Part shown: piece after piece, positions 54,757 through 64,000 of the stretch | Numbering within the stretch: position 1 is the first letter of the stretch | How the letters are laid out: each line of letters begins with the position of its first letter | Origin: Haliotis asinina | Lineage: Eukaryota > Mollusca > Gastropoda > Lepetellida > Haliotidae | DNA: 64,000 bases | Direction: 5' to 3' | NCBI RefSeq assembly: GCF_037392515.1 | Contig: NC_090285.1 | Coordinates: 1,987,501-2,051,500, forward strand | Position numbers and translations under genes: made by a program | The notes under the pieces: generated by a model | Databases searched by the model: none | Told to the model about the DNA's origin: nothing | Seen by the model: the letters and a program-made list of their open reading frames with translations, nothing else

Positions 54757-55235
54757 CACCCTTTTTGGGTTTTTTTTGCGCCTCTGGGGGTTGAAAAAGA
54801 GGCCTCCAAACGCGTGTCTCCTGGTAAGAACACCTAGTCTGTGACGCAATGTGATTGTTGTCAGTGATGTCACGTTTCTGTGACGTCAGGACATTGTGAG
54901 GTCACAGGTGAGTCTTTCTATATATATCAGAACGTTGGAATGAGAGAACGTGTCCATTTACATTGAAGTTGATGTAAGGACGGAATGTTGTGCAGCTTTT
55001 AGCATTGTCCCACAGCAATCGGTGTCAGGCTGTCAATGAAGCAGTAATACCGTCAGTTCTACGTTGGATTACACACAATATTTCACTTCACAGCATGGCT
55101 GAGATAACAGAAAGTGTCCACAGCAAATTATATATATCAAAATGATGTATAGTCATGGAGTAATTCATTTGTACTTTCTTCAGTCAGAGATGAACTCGAC
55201 GTTTCTCTAGCTATGTTCCTGCAGGAATAAAAAGT

Positions 55236-55307
55236 TGCGTCGGCCGGGAATCGAACCCGGATCGACTGCTTGGAAGGCAACCATGCTAACCTTTACACCA
55301 CCGACGC
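55236..55307 (-). tRNA. tRNA-Gly (UCC), array copy 6
   Basis: Identical to copy 1. Confidence 0.96.
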
Positions 55308-55624
55308 TGACCATGCTAAGCTTTGTTGAATAGGCATCTTAATGAAATTTGCTGATTGATTGGCCACGCTTCGAGGCACGCCACTAAACGAGACGGCTTA
55401 CGTCACAAACTGAATGAAATTGGGCTTTGGAAATGTATTTCTGTCTTATGCAACGAGGGTCTACAATCTACGAAGCACTGATAACAAATTGTATTTAAAT
55501 GAAGAGGACACTGCATTTGCATCCATATGGAGTAAATGGACACGTCAACTGAACACTTCCTCCTTGCCAGCTGTCTTCTTTAACTTAAGAATGAGAAGCT
55601 AAGAAAAGGCACTGTTAGTGTGAA

Positions 55625-55695
55625 GCATCGGTGGTCTAGTGGTAGAATACTCGCCTGCCACGCGGGTGACCCGGGTTCGATTCCCGGTCGATGCA
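55625..55695 (+). tRNA. tRNA-Gly (GCC), array copy 6
   Basis: Identical to copy 1. Confidence 0.97.
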
Positions 55696-56174
55696 CACTC
55701 TTTTTGGGTTTTTTTTGCGCCTCTGGGGGTTGAAAAAGAGGCCTCCAAACGCGTGTCTCCTGGTAAGAACACCTAGTCTGTGACGCAATGTGATTGTTGT
55801 CAGTGATGTCACGTTTCTGTGACGTCAGGACATTGTGAGGTCACAGGTGAGTCTTTCTATATATATCAGAACGTTGGAATGAGAGAACGTGTCCATTTAC
55901 ATTGAAGTTGATGTAAGGACGGAATGTTGTGCAGCTTTTAGCATTGTCCCACAGCAATCGGTGTCAGGCTGTCAATGAAGCAGTAATACCGTCAGTTCTA
56001 CGTTGGATTACACACAATATTTCACTTCACAGCATGGCTGAGATAACAGAAAGTGTCCACAGCAAATTATATATATCAACATGATGTATAGTCATGGAGT
56101 AATTCATTTGTACTTTCTTCAGTCAGAGATGAACTCGACGTTTCTCTAGCTATGTTCCTGCAGGAATAAAAAGT

Positions 56175-56246
56175 TGCGTCGGCCGGGAATCGAACCCGGA
56201 TCGACTGCTTGGAAGGCAACCATGTTAACCTTTACACCACCGACGC
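56175..56246 (-). tRNA. tRNA-Gly (UCC), array copy 7, D-arm variant
   Basis: Differs from copy 1 by one base in the D stem (GGTTAGC becomes GGTTAAC on the gene strand). This turns the 13-22 U-G pair into U-A and should not harm folding. Confidence 0.95.
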
Positions 56247-56563
56247 TGACCATGCTAAGCTTTGTTGAATAGGCATCTTAATGAAATTTGCTGATTGATT
56301 GGCCACGCTTCGAGGCACGCCACTAAACGAGACGGCTTACGTCACAAACTGAATGAAATTGGGCTTTGGAAATGTATTTCTGTCTTATGCAACGAGGGTC
56401 TACAATCTACGAAGCACTGATAACAAATTGTATTTAAATGAAGAGGACACTGCATTTGCATCCATATGGAGTAAATGGACACGTCAACTGAACACTTCCT
56501 CCTTGCCAGCTGTCTTCTTTAACTTAAGAATGAGAAGCTAAGAAAAGGCATTGTTAGTGTGAA

Positions 56564-56634
56564 GCATCGGTGGTCTAGTGGTAGAATACTCGCCTGCCAC
56601 GCGGGTGACCCGGGTTCGATTCCCGGTCGATGCA
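56564..56634 (+). tRNA. tRNA-Gly (GCC), array copy 7
   Basis: The gene is identical to copy 1. The upstream flank has GGCATTG where the others have GGCACTG. Confidence 0.97.
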
Positions 56635-57113
56635 CACTCTTTTTGGGTTTTTTTTGCGCCTCTGGGGGTTGAAAAAGAGGCCTCCAAACGCGTGTCTCCT
56701 GGTAAGAACACCTAGTCTGTGACGCAATGTGATTGTTGTCAGTGATGTCACGTTTCTGTGACGTCAGGACATTGTGAGGTCACAGGTGAGTCTTTCTATA
56801 TATATCAGAACGTTGGAATGAGAGAACGTGTCCATTTACATTGAAGTTGATGTAAGGACGGAATGTTGTGCAGCTTTTAGCATTGTCCCACAGCAATCGG
56901 TGTCAGGCTGTCAATGAAGCAGTAATACCGTCAGTTCTACCTTGGATTACACACAATATTTCACTTCACAGCATGGCTGAGATAACAGAAAGTGTCCACA
57001 GCAAATTATATATATCAACATGATGTATAGTCATGGAGTAATTCATTTGTACTTTCTTCAGTCAGAGATGAACTCGACGTTTCTCTAGCTATGTTCCTGC
57101 AGGAATAAAAAGT

Positions 57114-57185
57114 TGCGTCGGCCGGGAATCGAACCCGGATCGACTGCTTGGAAGGCAACCATGCTAACCTTTACACCACCGACGC
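57114..57185 (-). tRNA. tRNA-Gly (UCC), array copy 8
   Basis: Identical to copy 1. The spacer carries the ACCTTGG variant otherwise seen in units 1 and 3. Confidence 0.96.
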
Positions 57186-57502
57186 TGACCATGCTAAGCT
57201 TTGTTGAATAGGCATCTTAATGAAATTTGCTGATTGATTGGCCACGCTTCGAGGCACGCCACTAAACGAGACGGCTTACGTCACAAACTGAATGAAATTG
57301 GGCTTTGGAAATGTATTTCTGTCTTATGCAACGAGGGTCTACAATCTACGAAGCACTGATAACAAATTGTATTTAAATGAAGAGGACACTGCATTTGCAT
57401 CCATATGGAGTAAATGGACACGTCAACTGAACACTTCCTCCTTGCCAGCTGTCTTCTTTAACTTAAGAATGAGAAGCTAAGAAAAGGCACTGTTAGTGTG
57501 AA

Positions 57503-57573
57503 GCATCGGTGGTCTAGTGGTAGAATACTCGCCTGCCACGCGGGTGACCCGGGTTCGATTCCCGGTCGATGCA
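57503..57573 (+). tRNA. tRNA-Gly (GCC), array copy 8
   Basis: Identical to copy 1. Confidence 0.97.
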
Positions 57574-58052
57574 CACTCTTTTTGGGTTTTTTTTGCGCCT
57601 CTGGGGGTTGAAAAAGAGGCCTCCAAACGCGTGTCTCCTGGTAAGAACACCTAGTCTGTGACGCAATGTGATTGTTGTCAGTGATGTCACGTTTCTGTGA
57701 CGTCAGGACATTGTGAGGTCACAGGTGAGTCTTTCTATATATATCAGAACGTTGGAATGAGAGAACGTGTCCATTTACATTGAAGTTGATGTAAGGACGG
57801 AATGTTGTGCAGCTTTTAGCATTGTCCCACAGCAATCGGTGTCAGGCTGTCAATGAAGCAGTAATACCGTCAGTTCTACGTTGGATTACACACAATATTT
57901 CACTTCACAGCATGGCTGAGATAACAGAAAGTGTCCACAGCAAATTATATATATCAACATGATGTATAGTCATGGAGTAATTCATTTGTACTTTCTTCAG
58001 TCAGAGATGAACTCGACGTTTCTCTAGCTATGTTCCTGCAGGAATAAAAAGT

Positions 58053-58124
58053 TGCGTCGGCCGGGAATCGAACCCGGATCGACTGCTTGGAAGGCAACCA
58101 TGTTAACCTTTACACCACCGACGC
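58053..58124 (-). tRNA. tRNA-Gly (UCC), array copy 9, D-arm variant
   Basis: Same single D-stem change as copy 7. Confidence 0.95.
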
Positions 58125-58441
58125 TGACCATGCTAAGCTTTGTTGAATAGGCATCTTAATGAAATTTGCTGATTGATTGGCCACGCTTCGAGGCACGCCA
58201 CTAAACGAGACGGCTTACGTCACAAACTGAATGAAATTGGGCTTTGGAAATGTATTTCTGTCTTATGCAACGAGGGTCTACAATCTACGAAGCACTGATA
58301 ACAAATTGTATTTAAATGAAGAGGACACTGCATTTGCATCCATATGGAGTAAATGGACACGTCAACTGAACACTTCCTCCTTGCCAGCTGTCTTCTTTAA
58401 CTTAAGAATGAGAAGCTAAGAAAAGGCACTGTTAGTGTGAA

Positions 58442-58512
58442 GCATCGGTGGTCTAGTGGTAGAATACTCGCCTGCCACGCGGGTGACCCGGGTTCGATTC
58501 CCGGTCGATGCA
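58442..58512 (+). tRNA. tRNA-Gly (GCC), array copy 9
   Basis: Identical to copy 1. Confidence 0.97.
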
Positions 58513-58991
58513 CACTCTTTTTGGGTTTTTTTTGCGCCTCTGGGGGTTGAAAAAGAGGCCTCCAAACGCGTGTCTCCTGGTAAGAACACCTAGTCTGTGA
58601 CGCAATGTGATTGTTGTCAGTGATGTCACGTTTCTGTGACGTCAGGACATTGTGAGGTCACAGGTGAGTCTTTCTATATATATCAGAACGTTGGAATGAG
58701 AGAACGTGTCCATTTACATTGAAGTTGATGTAAGGACGGAATGTTGTGCAGCTTTTAGCATTGTCCCACAGCAATCGGTGTCAGGCTGTCAATGAAGCAG
58801 TAATACCGTCAGTTCTACGTTGGATTACACACAATATTTCACTTCACAGCATGGCTGAGATAACAGAAAGTGTCCACAGCAAATTATATATATCAAAATG
58901 ATGTATAGTCATGGAGTAATTCATTTGTACTTTCTTCAGTCAGAGATGAACTCGACGTTTCTCTAGCTATGTTCCTGCAGGAATAAAAAGT

Positions 58992-59063
58992 TGCGTCGGC
59001 CGGGAATCGAACCCGGATCGACTGCTTGGAAGGCAACCATGCTAACCTTTACACCACCGACGC
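58992..59063 (-). tRNA. tRNA-Gly (UCC), array copy 10
   Basis: Identical to copy 1. Confidence 0.96.
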
Positions 59064-59380
59064 TGACCATGCTAAGCTTTGTTGAATAGGCATCTTAATG
59101 AAATTTGCTGATTGATTGGCCACGCTTCGAGGCACGCCACTAAACGAGACGGCTTACGTCACAAACTGAATGAAATTGGGCTTTGGAAATGTATTTCTGT
59201 CTTATGCAACGAGGGTCTACAATCTACGAAGCACTGATAACAAATTGTATTTAAATGAAGAGGACACTGCATTTGCATCCATATGGAGTAAATGGACACG
59301 TCAACTGAACACTTCCTCCTTGCCAGCTGTCTTCTTTAACTTAAGAATGAGAAGCTAAGAAAAGGCACTGTTAGTGTGAA

Positions 59381-59451
59381 GCATCGGTGGTCTAGTGGTA
59401 GAATACTCGCCTGCCACGCGGGTGACCCGGGTTCGATTCCCGGTCGATGCA
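59381..59451 (+). tRNA. tRNA-Gly (GCC), array copy 10
   Basis: Identical to copy 1. Confidence 0.97.
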
Positions 59452-59930
59452 CACTCTTTTTGGGTTTTTTTTGCGCCTCTGGGGGTTGAAAAAGAGGCCT
59501 CCAAACGCGTGTCTCCTGGTAAGAACACCTAGTCTGTGACGCAATGTGATTGTTGTCAGTGATGTCACGTTTCTGTGACGTCAGGACATTGTGAGGTCAC
59601 AGGTGAGTCTTTCTATATATATCAGAACGTTGGAATGAGAGAACGTGTCCATTTACATTGAAGTTGATGTAAGGACGGAATGTTGTGCAGCTTTTAGCAT
59701 TGTCCCACAGCAATCGGTGTCAGGCTGTCAATGAAGCAGTAATACCGTCAGTTCTACGTTGGATTACACACAATATTTCACTTCACAGCATGGCTGAGAT
59801 AACAGAAAGTGTCCACAGCAAATTATATATATCAACATGATGTATAGTCATGGAGTAATTCATTTGTACTTTCTTCAGTCAGAGATGAACTCGACGTTTC
59901 TCTAGCTATGTTCCTGCAGGAATAAAAAGT

Positions 59931-60002
59931 TGCGTCGGCCGGGAATCGAACCCGGATCGACTGCTTGGAAGGCAACCATGTTAACCTTTACACCACCGAC
60001 GC
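59931..60002 (-). tRNA. tRNA-Gly (UCC), array copy 11, D-arm variant
   Basis: Same single D-stem change as copy 7. Confidence 0.95.
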
Positions 60003-60319
60003 TGACCATGCTAAGCTTTGTTGAATAGGCATCTTAATGAAATTTGCTGATTGATTGGCCACGCTTCGAGGCACGCCACTAAACGAGACGGCTTACGTCA
60101 CAAACTGAATGAAATTGGGCTTTGGAAATGTATTTCTGTCTTATGCAACGAGGGTCTACAATCTACGAAGCACTGATAACAAATTGTATTTAAATGAAGA
60201 GGACACTGCATTTGCATCCATATGGAGTAAATGGACACGTCAACTGAACACTTCCTCCTTGCCAGCTGTCTTCTTTAACTTAAGAATGAGAAGCTAAGAA
60301 AAGGCACTGTTAGTGTGAA

Positions 60320-60390
60320 GCATCGGTGGTCTAGTGGTAGAATACTCGCCTGCCACGCGGGTGACCCGGGTTCGATTCCCGGTCGATGCA
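60320..60390 (+). tRNA. tRNA-Gly (GCC), array copy 11
   Basis: Identical to copy 1. Confidence 0.97.
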
Positions 60391-60869
60391 CACTCTTTTT
60401 GGGTTTTTTTTGCGCCTCTGGGGGTTGAAAAAGAGGCCTCCAAACGCGTGTCTCCTGGTAAGAACACCTAGTCTGTGACGCAATGTGATTGTTGTCAGTG
60501 ATGTCACGTTTCTGTGACGTCAGGACATTGTGAGGTCACAGGTGAGTCTTTCTATATATATCAGAACGTTGGAATGAGAGAACGTGTCCATTTACATTGA
60601 AGTTGATGTAAGGACGGAATGTTGTGCAGCTTTTAGCATTGTCCCACAGCAATCGGTGTCAGGCTGTCAATGAAGCAGTAATACCGTCAGTTCTACGTTG
60701 GATTACACACAATATTTCACTTCACAGCATGGCTGAGATAACAGAAAGTGTCCACAGCAAATTATATATATCAAAATGATGTATAGTCATGGAGTAATTC
60801 ATTTGTACTTTCTTCAGTCAGAGATGAACTCGACGTTTCTCTAGCTATGTTCCTGCAGGAATAAAAAGT

Positions 60870-60941
60870 TGCGTCGGCCGGGAATCGAACCCGGATCGAC
60901 TGCTTGGAAGGCAACCATGCTAACCTTTACACCACCGACGC
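60870..60941 (-). tRNA. tRNA-Gly (UCC), array copy 12
   Basis: Identical to copy 1. Confidence 0.96.
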
Positions 60942-61258
60942 TGACCATGCTAAGCTTTGTTGAATAGGCATCTTAATGAAATTTGCTGATTGATTGGCCA
61001 CGCTTCGAGGCACGCCACTAAACGAGACGGCTTACGTCACAAACTGAATGAAATTGGGCTTTGGAAATGTATTTCTGTCTTATGCAACGAGGGTCTACAA
61101 TCTACGAAGCACTGATAACAAATTGTATTTAAATGAAGAGGACACTGCATTTGCATCCATATGGAGTAAATGGACACGTCAACTGAACACTTCCTCCTTG
61201 CCAGCTGTCTTCTTTAACTTAAGAATGAGAAGCTAAGAAAAGGCACTGTTAGTGTGAA

Positions 61259-61329
61259 GCATCGGTGGTCTAGTGGTAGAATACTCGCCTGCCACGCGGG
61301 TGACCCGGGTTCGATTCCCGGTCGATGCA
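61259..61329 (+). tRNA. tRNA-Gly (GCC), array copy 12
   Basis: Identical to copy 1. Confidence 0.97.
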
Positions 61330-61808
61330 CACTCTTTTTGGGTTTTTTTTGCGCCTCTGGGGGTTGAAAAAGAGGCCTCCAAACGCGTGTCTCCTGGTAA
61401 GAACACCTAGTCTGTGACGCAATGTGATTGTTGTCAGTGATGTCACGTTTCTGTGACGTCAGGACATTGTGAGGTCACAGGTGAGTCTTTCTATATATAT
61501 CAGAACGTTGGAATGAGAGAACGTGTCCATTTACATTGAAGTTGATGTAAGGACGGAATGTTGTGCAGCTTTTAGCATTGTCCCACAGCAATCGGTGTCA
61601 GGCTGTCAATGAAGCAGTAATACCGTCAGTTCTACGTTGGATTACACACAATATTTCACTTCACAGCATGGCTGAGATAACAGAAAGTGTCCACAGCAAA
61701 TTATATATATCAAAATGATGTATAGTCATGGAGTAATTCATTTGTACTTTCTTCAGTCAGAGATGAACTCGACGTTTCTCTAGCTATGTTCCTGCAGGAA
61801 TAAAAAGT

Positions 61809-61880
61809 TGCGTCGGCCGGGAATCGAACCCGGATCGACTGCTTGGAAGGCAACCATGCTAACCTTTACACCACCGACGC
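61809..61880 (-). tRNA. tRNA-Gly (UCC), array copy 13
   Basis: Identical to copy 1. Confidence 0.96.
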
Positions 61881-62197
61881 TGACCATGCTAAGCTTTGTT
61901 GAATAGGCATCTTAATGAAATTTGCTGATTGATTGGCCACGCTTCGAGGCACGCCACTAAACGAGACGGCTTACGTCACAAACTGAATGAAATTGGGCTT
62001 TGGAAATGTATTTCTGTCTTATGCAACGAGGGTCTACAATCTACGAAGCACTGATAACAAATTGTATTTAAATGAAGAGGACACTGCATTTGCATCCATA
62101 TGGAGTAAATGGACACGTCAACTGAACACTTCCTCCTTGCCAGCTGTCTTCTTTAACTTAAGAATGAGAAGCTAAGAAAAGGCACTGTTAGTGTGAA

Positions 62198-62268
62198 GCA
62201 TCGGTGGTCTAGTGGTAGAATACTCGCCTGCCACGCGGGTGACCCGGGTTCGATTCCCGGTCGATGCA
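62198..62268 (+). tRNA. tRNA-Gly (GCC), array copy 13
   Basis: Identical to copy 1. Confidence 0.97.
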
Positions 62269-62747
62269 CACTCTTTTTGGGTTTTTTTTGCGCCTCTGGG
62301 GGTTGAAAAAGAGGCCTCCAAACGCGTGTCTCCTGGTAAGAACACCTAGTCTGTGACGCAATGTGATTGTTGTCAGTGATGTCACGTTTCTGTGACGTCA
62401 GGACATTGTGAGGTCACAGGTGAGTCTTTCTATATATATCAGAACGTTGGAATGAGAGAACGTGTCCATTTACATTGAAGTTGATGTAAGGACGGAATGT
62501 TGTGCAGCTTTTAGCATTGTCCCACAGCAATCGGTGTCAGGCTGTCAATGAAGCAGTAATACCGTCAGTTCTACGTTGGATTACACACAATATTTCACTT
62601 CACAGCATGGCTGAGATAACAGAAAGTGTCCACAGCAAATTATATATATCAAAATGATGTATAGTCATGGAGTAATTCATTTGTACTTTCTTCAGTCAGA
62701 GATGAACTCGACGTTTCTCTAGCTATGTTCCTGCAGGAATAAAAAGT

Positions 62748-62819
62748 TGCGTCGGCCGGGAATCGAACCCGGATCGACTGCTTGGAAGGCAACCATGCTA
62801 ACCTTTACACCACCGACGC
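62748..62819 (-). tRNA. tRNA-Gly (UCC), array copy 14
   Basis: Identical to copy 1. Confidence 0.96.
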
Positions 62820-63136
62820 TGACCATGCTAAGCTTTGTTGAATAGGCATCTTAATGAAATTTGCTGATTGATTGGCCACGCTTCGAGGCACGCCACTAAA
62901 CGAGACGGCTTACGTCACAAACTGAATGAAATTGGGCTTTGGAAATGTATTTCTGTCTTATGCAACGAGGGTCTACAATCTACGAAGCACTGATAACAAA
63001 TTGTATTTAAATGAAGAGGACACTGCATTTGCATCCATATGGAGTAAATGGACACGTCAACTGAACACTTCCTCCTTGCCAGCTGTCTTCTTTAACTTAA
63101 GAATGAGAAGCTAAGAAAAGGCACTGTTAGTGTGAA

Positions 63137-63207
63137 GCATCGGTGGTCTAGTGGTAGAATACTCGCCTGCCACGCGGGTGACCCGGGTTCGATTCCCGGT
63201 CGATGCA
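63137..63207 (+). tRNA. tRNA-Gly (GCC), array copy 14
   Basis: The gene is identical to copy 1. The terminator region reads T5-GG-T9 instead of T5-GGG-T8. Confidence 0.97.
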
Positions 63208-63686
63208 CACTCTTTTTGGTTTTTTTTTGCGCCTCTGGGGGTTGAAAAAGAGGCCTCCAAACGCGTGTCTCCTGGTAAGAACACCTAGTCTGTGACGCAA
63301 TGTGATTGTTGTCAGTGATGTCACGTTTCTGTGACGTCAGGACATTGTGAGGTCACAGGTGAGTCTTTCTATATATATCAGAACGTTGGAATGAGAGAAC
63401 GTGTCCATTTACATTGAAGTTGATGTAAGGACGGAATGTTGTGCAGCTTTTAGCATTGTCCCACAGCAATCGGTGTCAGGCTGTCAATGAAGCAGTAATA
63501 CCGTCAGTTCTACGTTGGATTACACACAATATTTCACTTCACAGCATGGCTGAGATAACAGAAAGTGTCCACAGCAAATTATATATATCAACATGATGTA
63601 TAGTCATGGAGTAATTCATTTGTACTTTCTTCAGTCAGAGATGAACTCGACGTTTCTCTAGCTATGTTCCTGCAGGAATAAAAAGT

Positions 63687-63758
63687 TGCGTCGGCCGGGA
63701 ATCGAACCCGGATCGACTGCTTGGAAGGCAACCATGTTAACCTTTACACCACCGACGC
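63687..63758 (-). tRNA. tRNA-Gly (UCC), array copy 15, D-arm variant
   Basis: Same single D-stem change as copy 7. Its GCC partner lies beyond the window edge. Confidence 0.95.
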
Positions 63759-64000
63759 TGACCATGCTAAGCTTTGTTGAATAGGCATCTTAATGAAATT
63801 TGCTGATTGATTGGCCACGCTTCGAGGCACGCCACTAAACGAGACGGCTTACGTCACAAACTGAATGAAATTGGGCTTTGGAAATGTATTTCTGTCTTAT
63901 GCAACGAGGGTCTACAATCTACGAAGCACTGATAACAAATTGTATTTAAATGAAGAGGACACTGCATTTGCATCCATATGGAGTAAATGGACACGTCAAC

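Larger units (their letters stand above)
50141..64000. repeat. 939-bp tandem array with divergent tRNA-Gly pairs, 14.8 units, open at right
   Basis: Equivalent points in successive units are 939 bp apart, except units 2 to 3 (938 bp). Units differ at only a handful of sites over about 14 kb. Each holds tRNA-Gly(UCC) on minus, a 317-bp spacer, tRNA-Gly(GCC) on plus, T-run terminators and about 480 bp of convergent spacer. The left edge is diverged (50141-50170), as expected for an array border. The right edge lies outside the window. Confidence 0.98.

Noticed and set aside
50141-64000. CRISPR-like or bacterial repeat array
   Set aside because: Repeats are 939 bp, contain complete eukaryotic tRNA genes and lack spacers. 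The genome is clearly animal.

Overview
The window is nuclear DNA of an animal with spliced genes, most likely a marine gastropod mollusc close to abalone. That placement is an inference. It rests on scattered copies of a repeat with a GTCTGTAAATAATC-type core as I remember it from abalone DNA, on tRNA-derived SINEs, and on the animal gene content. Two protein-coding host genes can be reconstructed exon by exon, and the last 14 kb is a tandem array of tRNA-Gly genes.

Layout. 1-7055: no gene recognised; minisatellites (41, 53 and 39 bp units). 7056-20654, minus strand: a nine-exon SMPD2-type neutral sphingomyelinase whose exons join in phase to 406 codons. Its introns hold a dead Tc1-type transposon (9929-11219) and a nearly intact I-group LINE (11597-17151) with a 13-bp target-site duplication. 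20655-32540: intergenic, with a probable SMPD2 promoter and leader exon near 21.7 kb, then SINEs, foldback elements, a 67-bp minisatellite and a LINE relic. 32543-41155, plus strand: a six-exon Regnase/ZC3H12 ribonuclease of 1068 codons with an N4BP1-like KH region, UBA, PIN nuclease, CCCH finger and Regnase C-terminal domain. One of its introns is of GC-AG type. 41156-50140: probable long 3' UTR and then non-coding DNA, with a CAGT-ended foldback element, a 33-34 bp minisatellite and a 5S rRNA-derived fragment.

50141-64000: a 939-bp unit repeated 14.8 times and running off the right edge. Each unit carries a tRNA-Gly(UCC) on the minus strand and a tRNA-Gly(GCC) on the plus strand, with 5' ends facing each other across about 317 bp. 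Fifteen UCC and fourteen GCC genes are visible. The shared spacer has a CCAAT box, a CRE-like site and a POU octamer. The convergent spacer has three TGANGTCA octamers exactly 16 bp apart.

The two protein genes are unrelated: one acts in sphingolipid signalling at membranes, the other in mRNA decay. The tRNA array is the most distinctive feature. It would supply two glycine isoacceptors in fixed 1:1 gene dosage, and its sequence variants record recent duplication and exchange between units.
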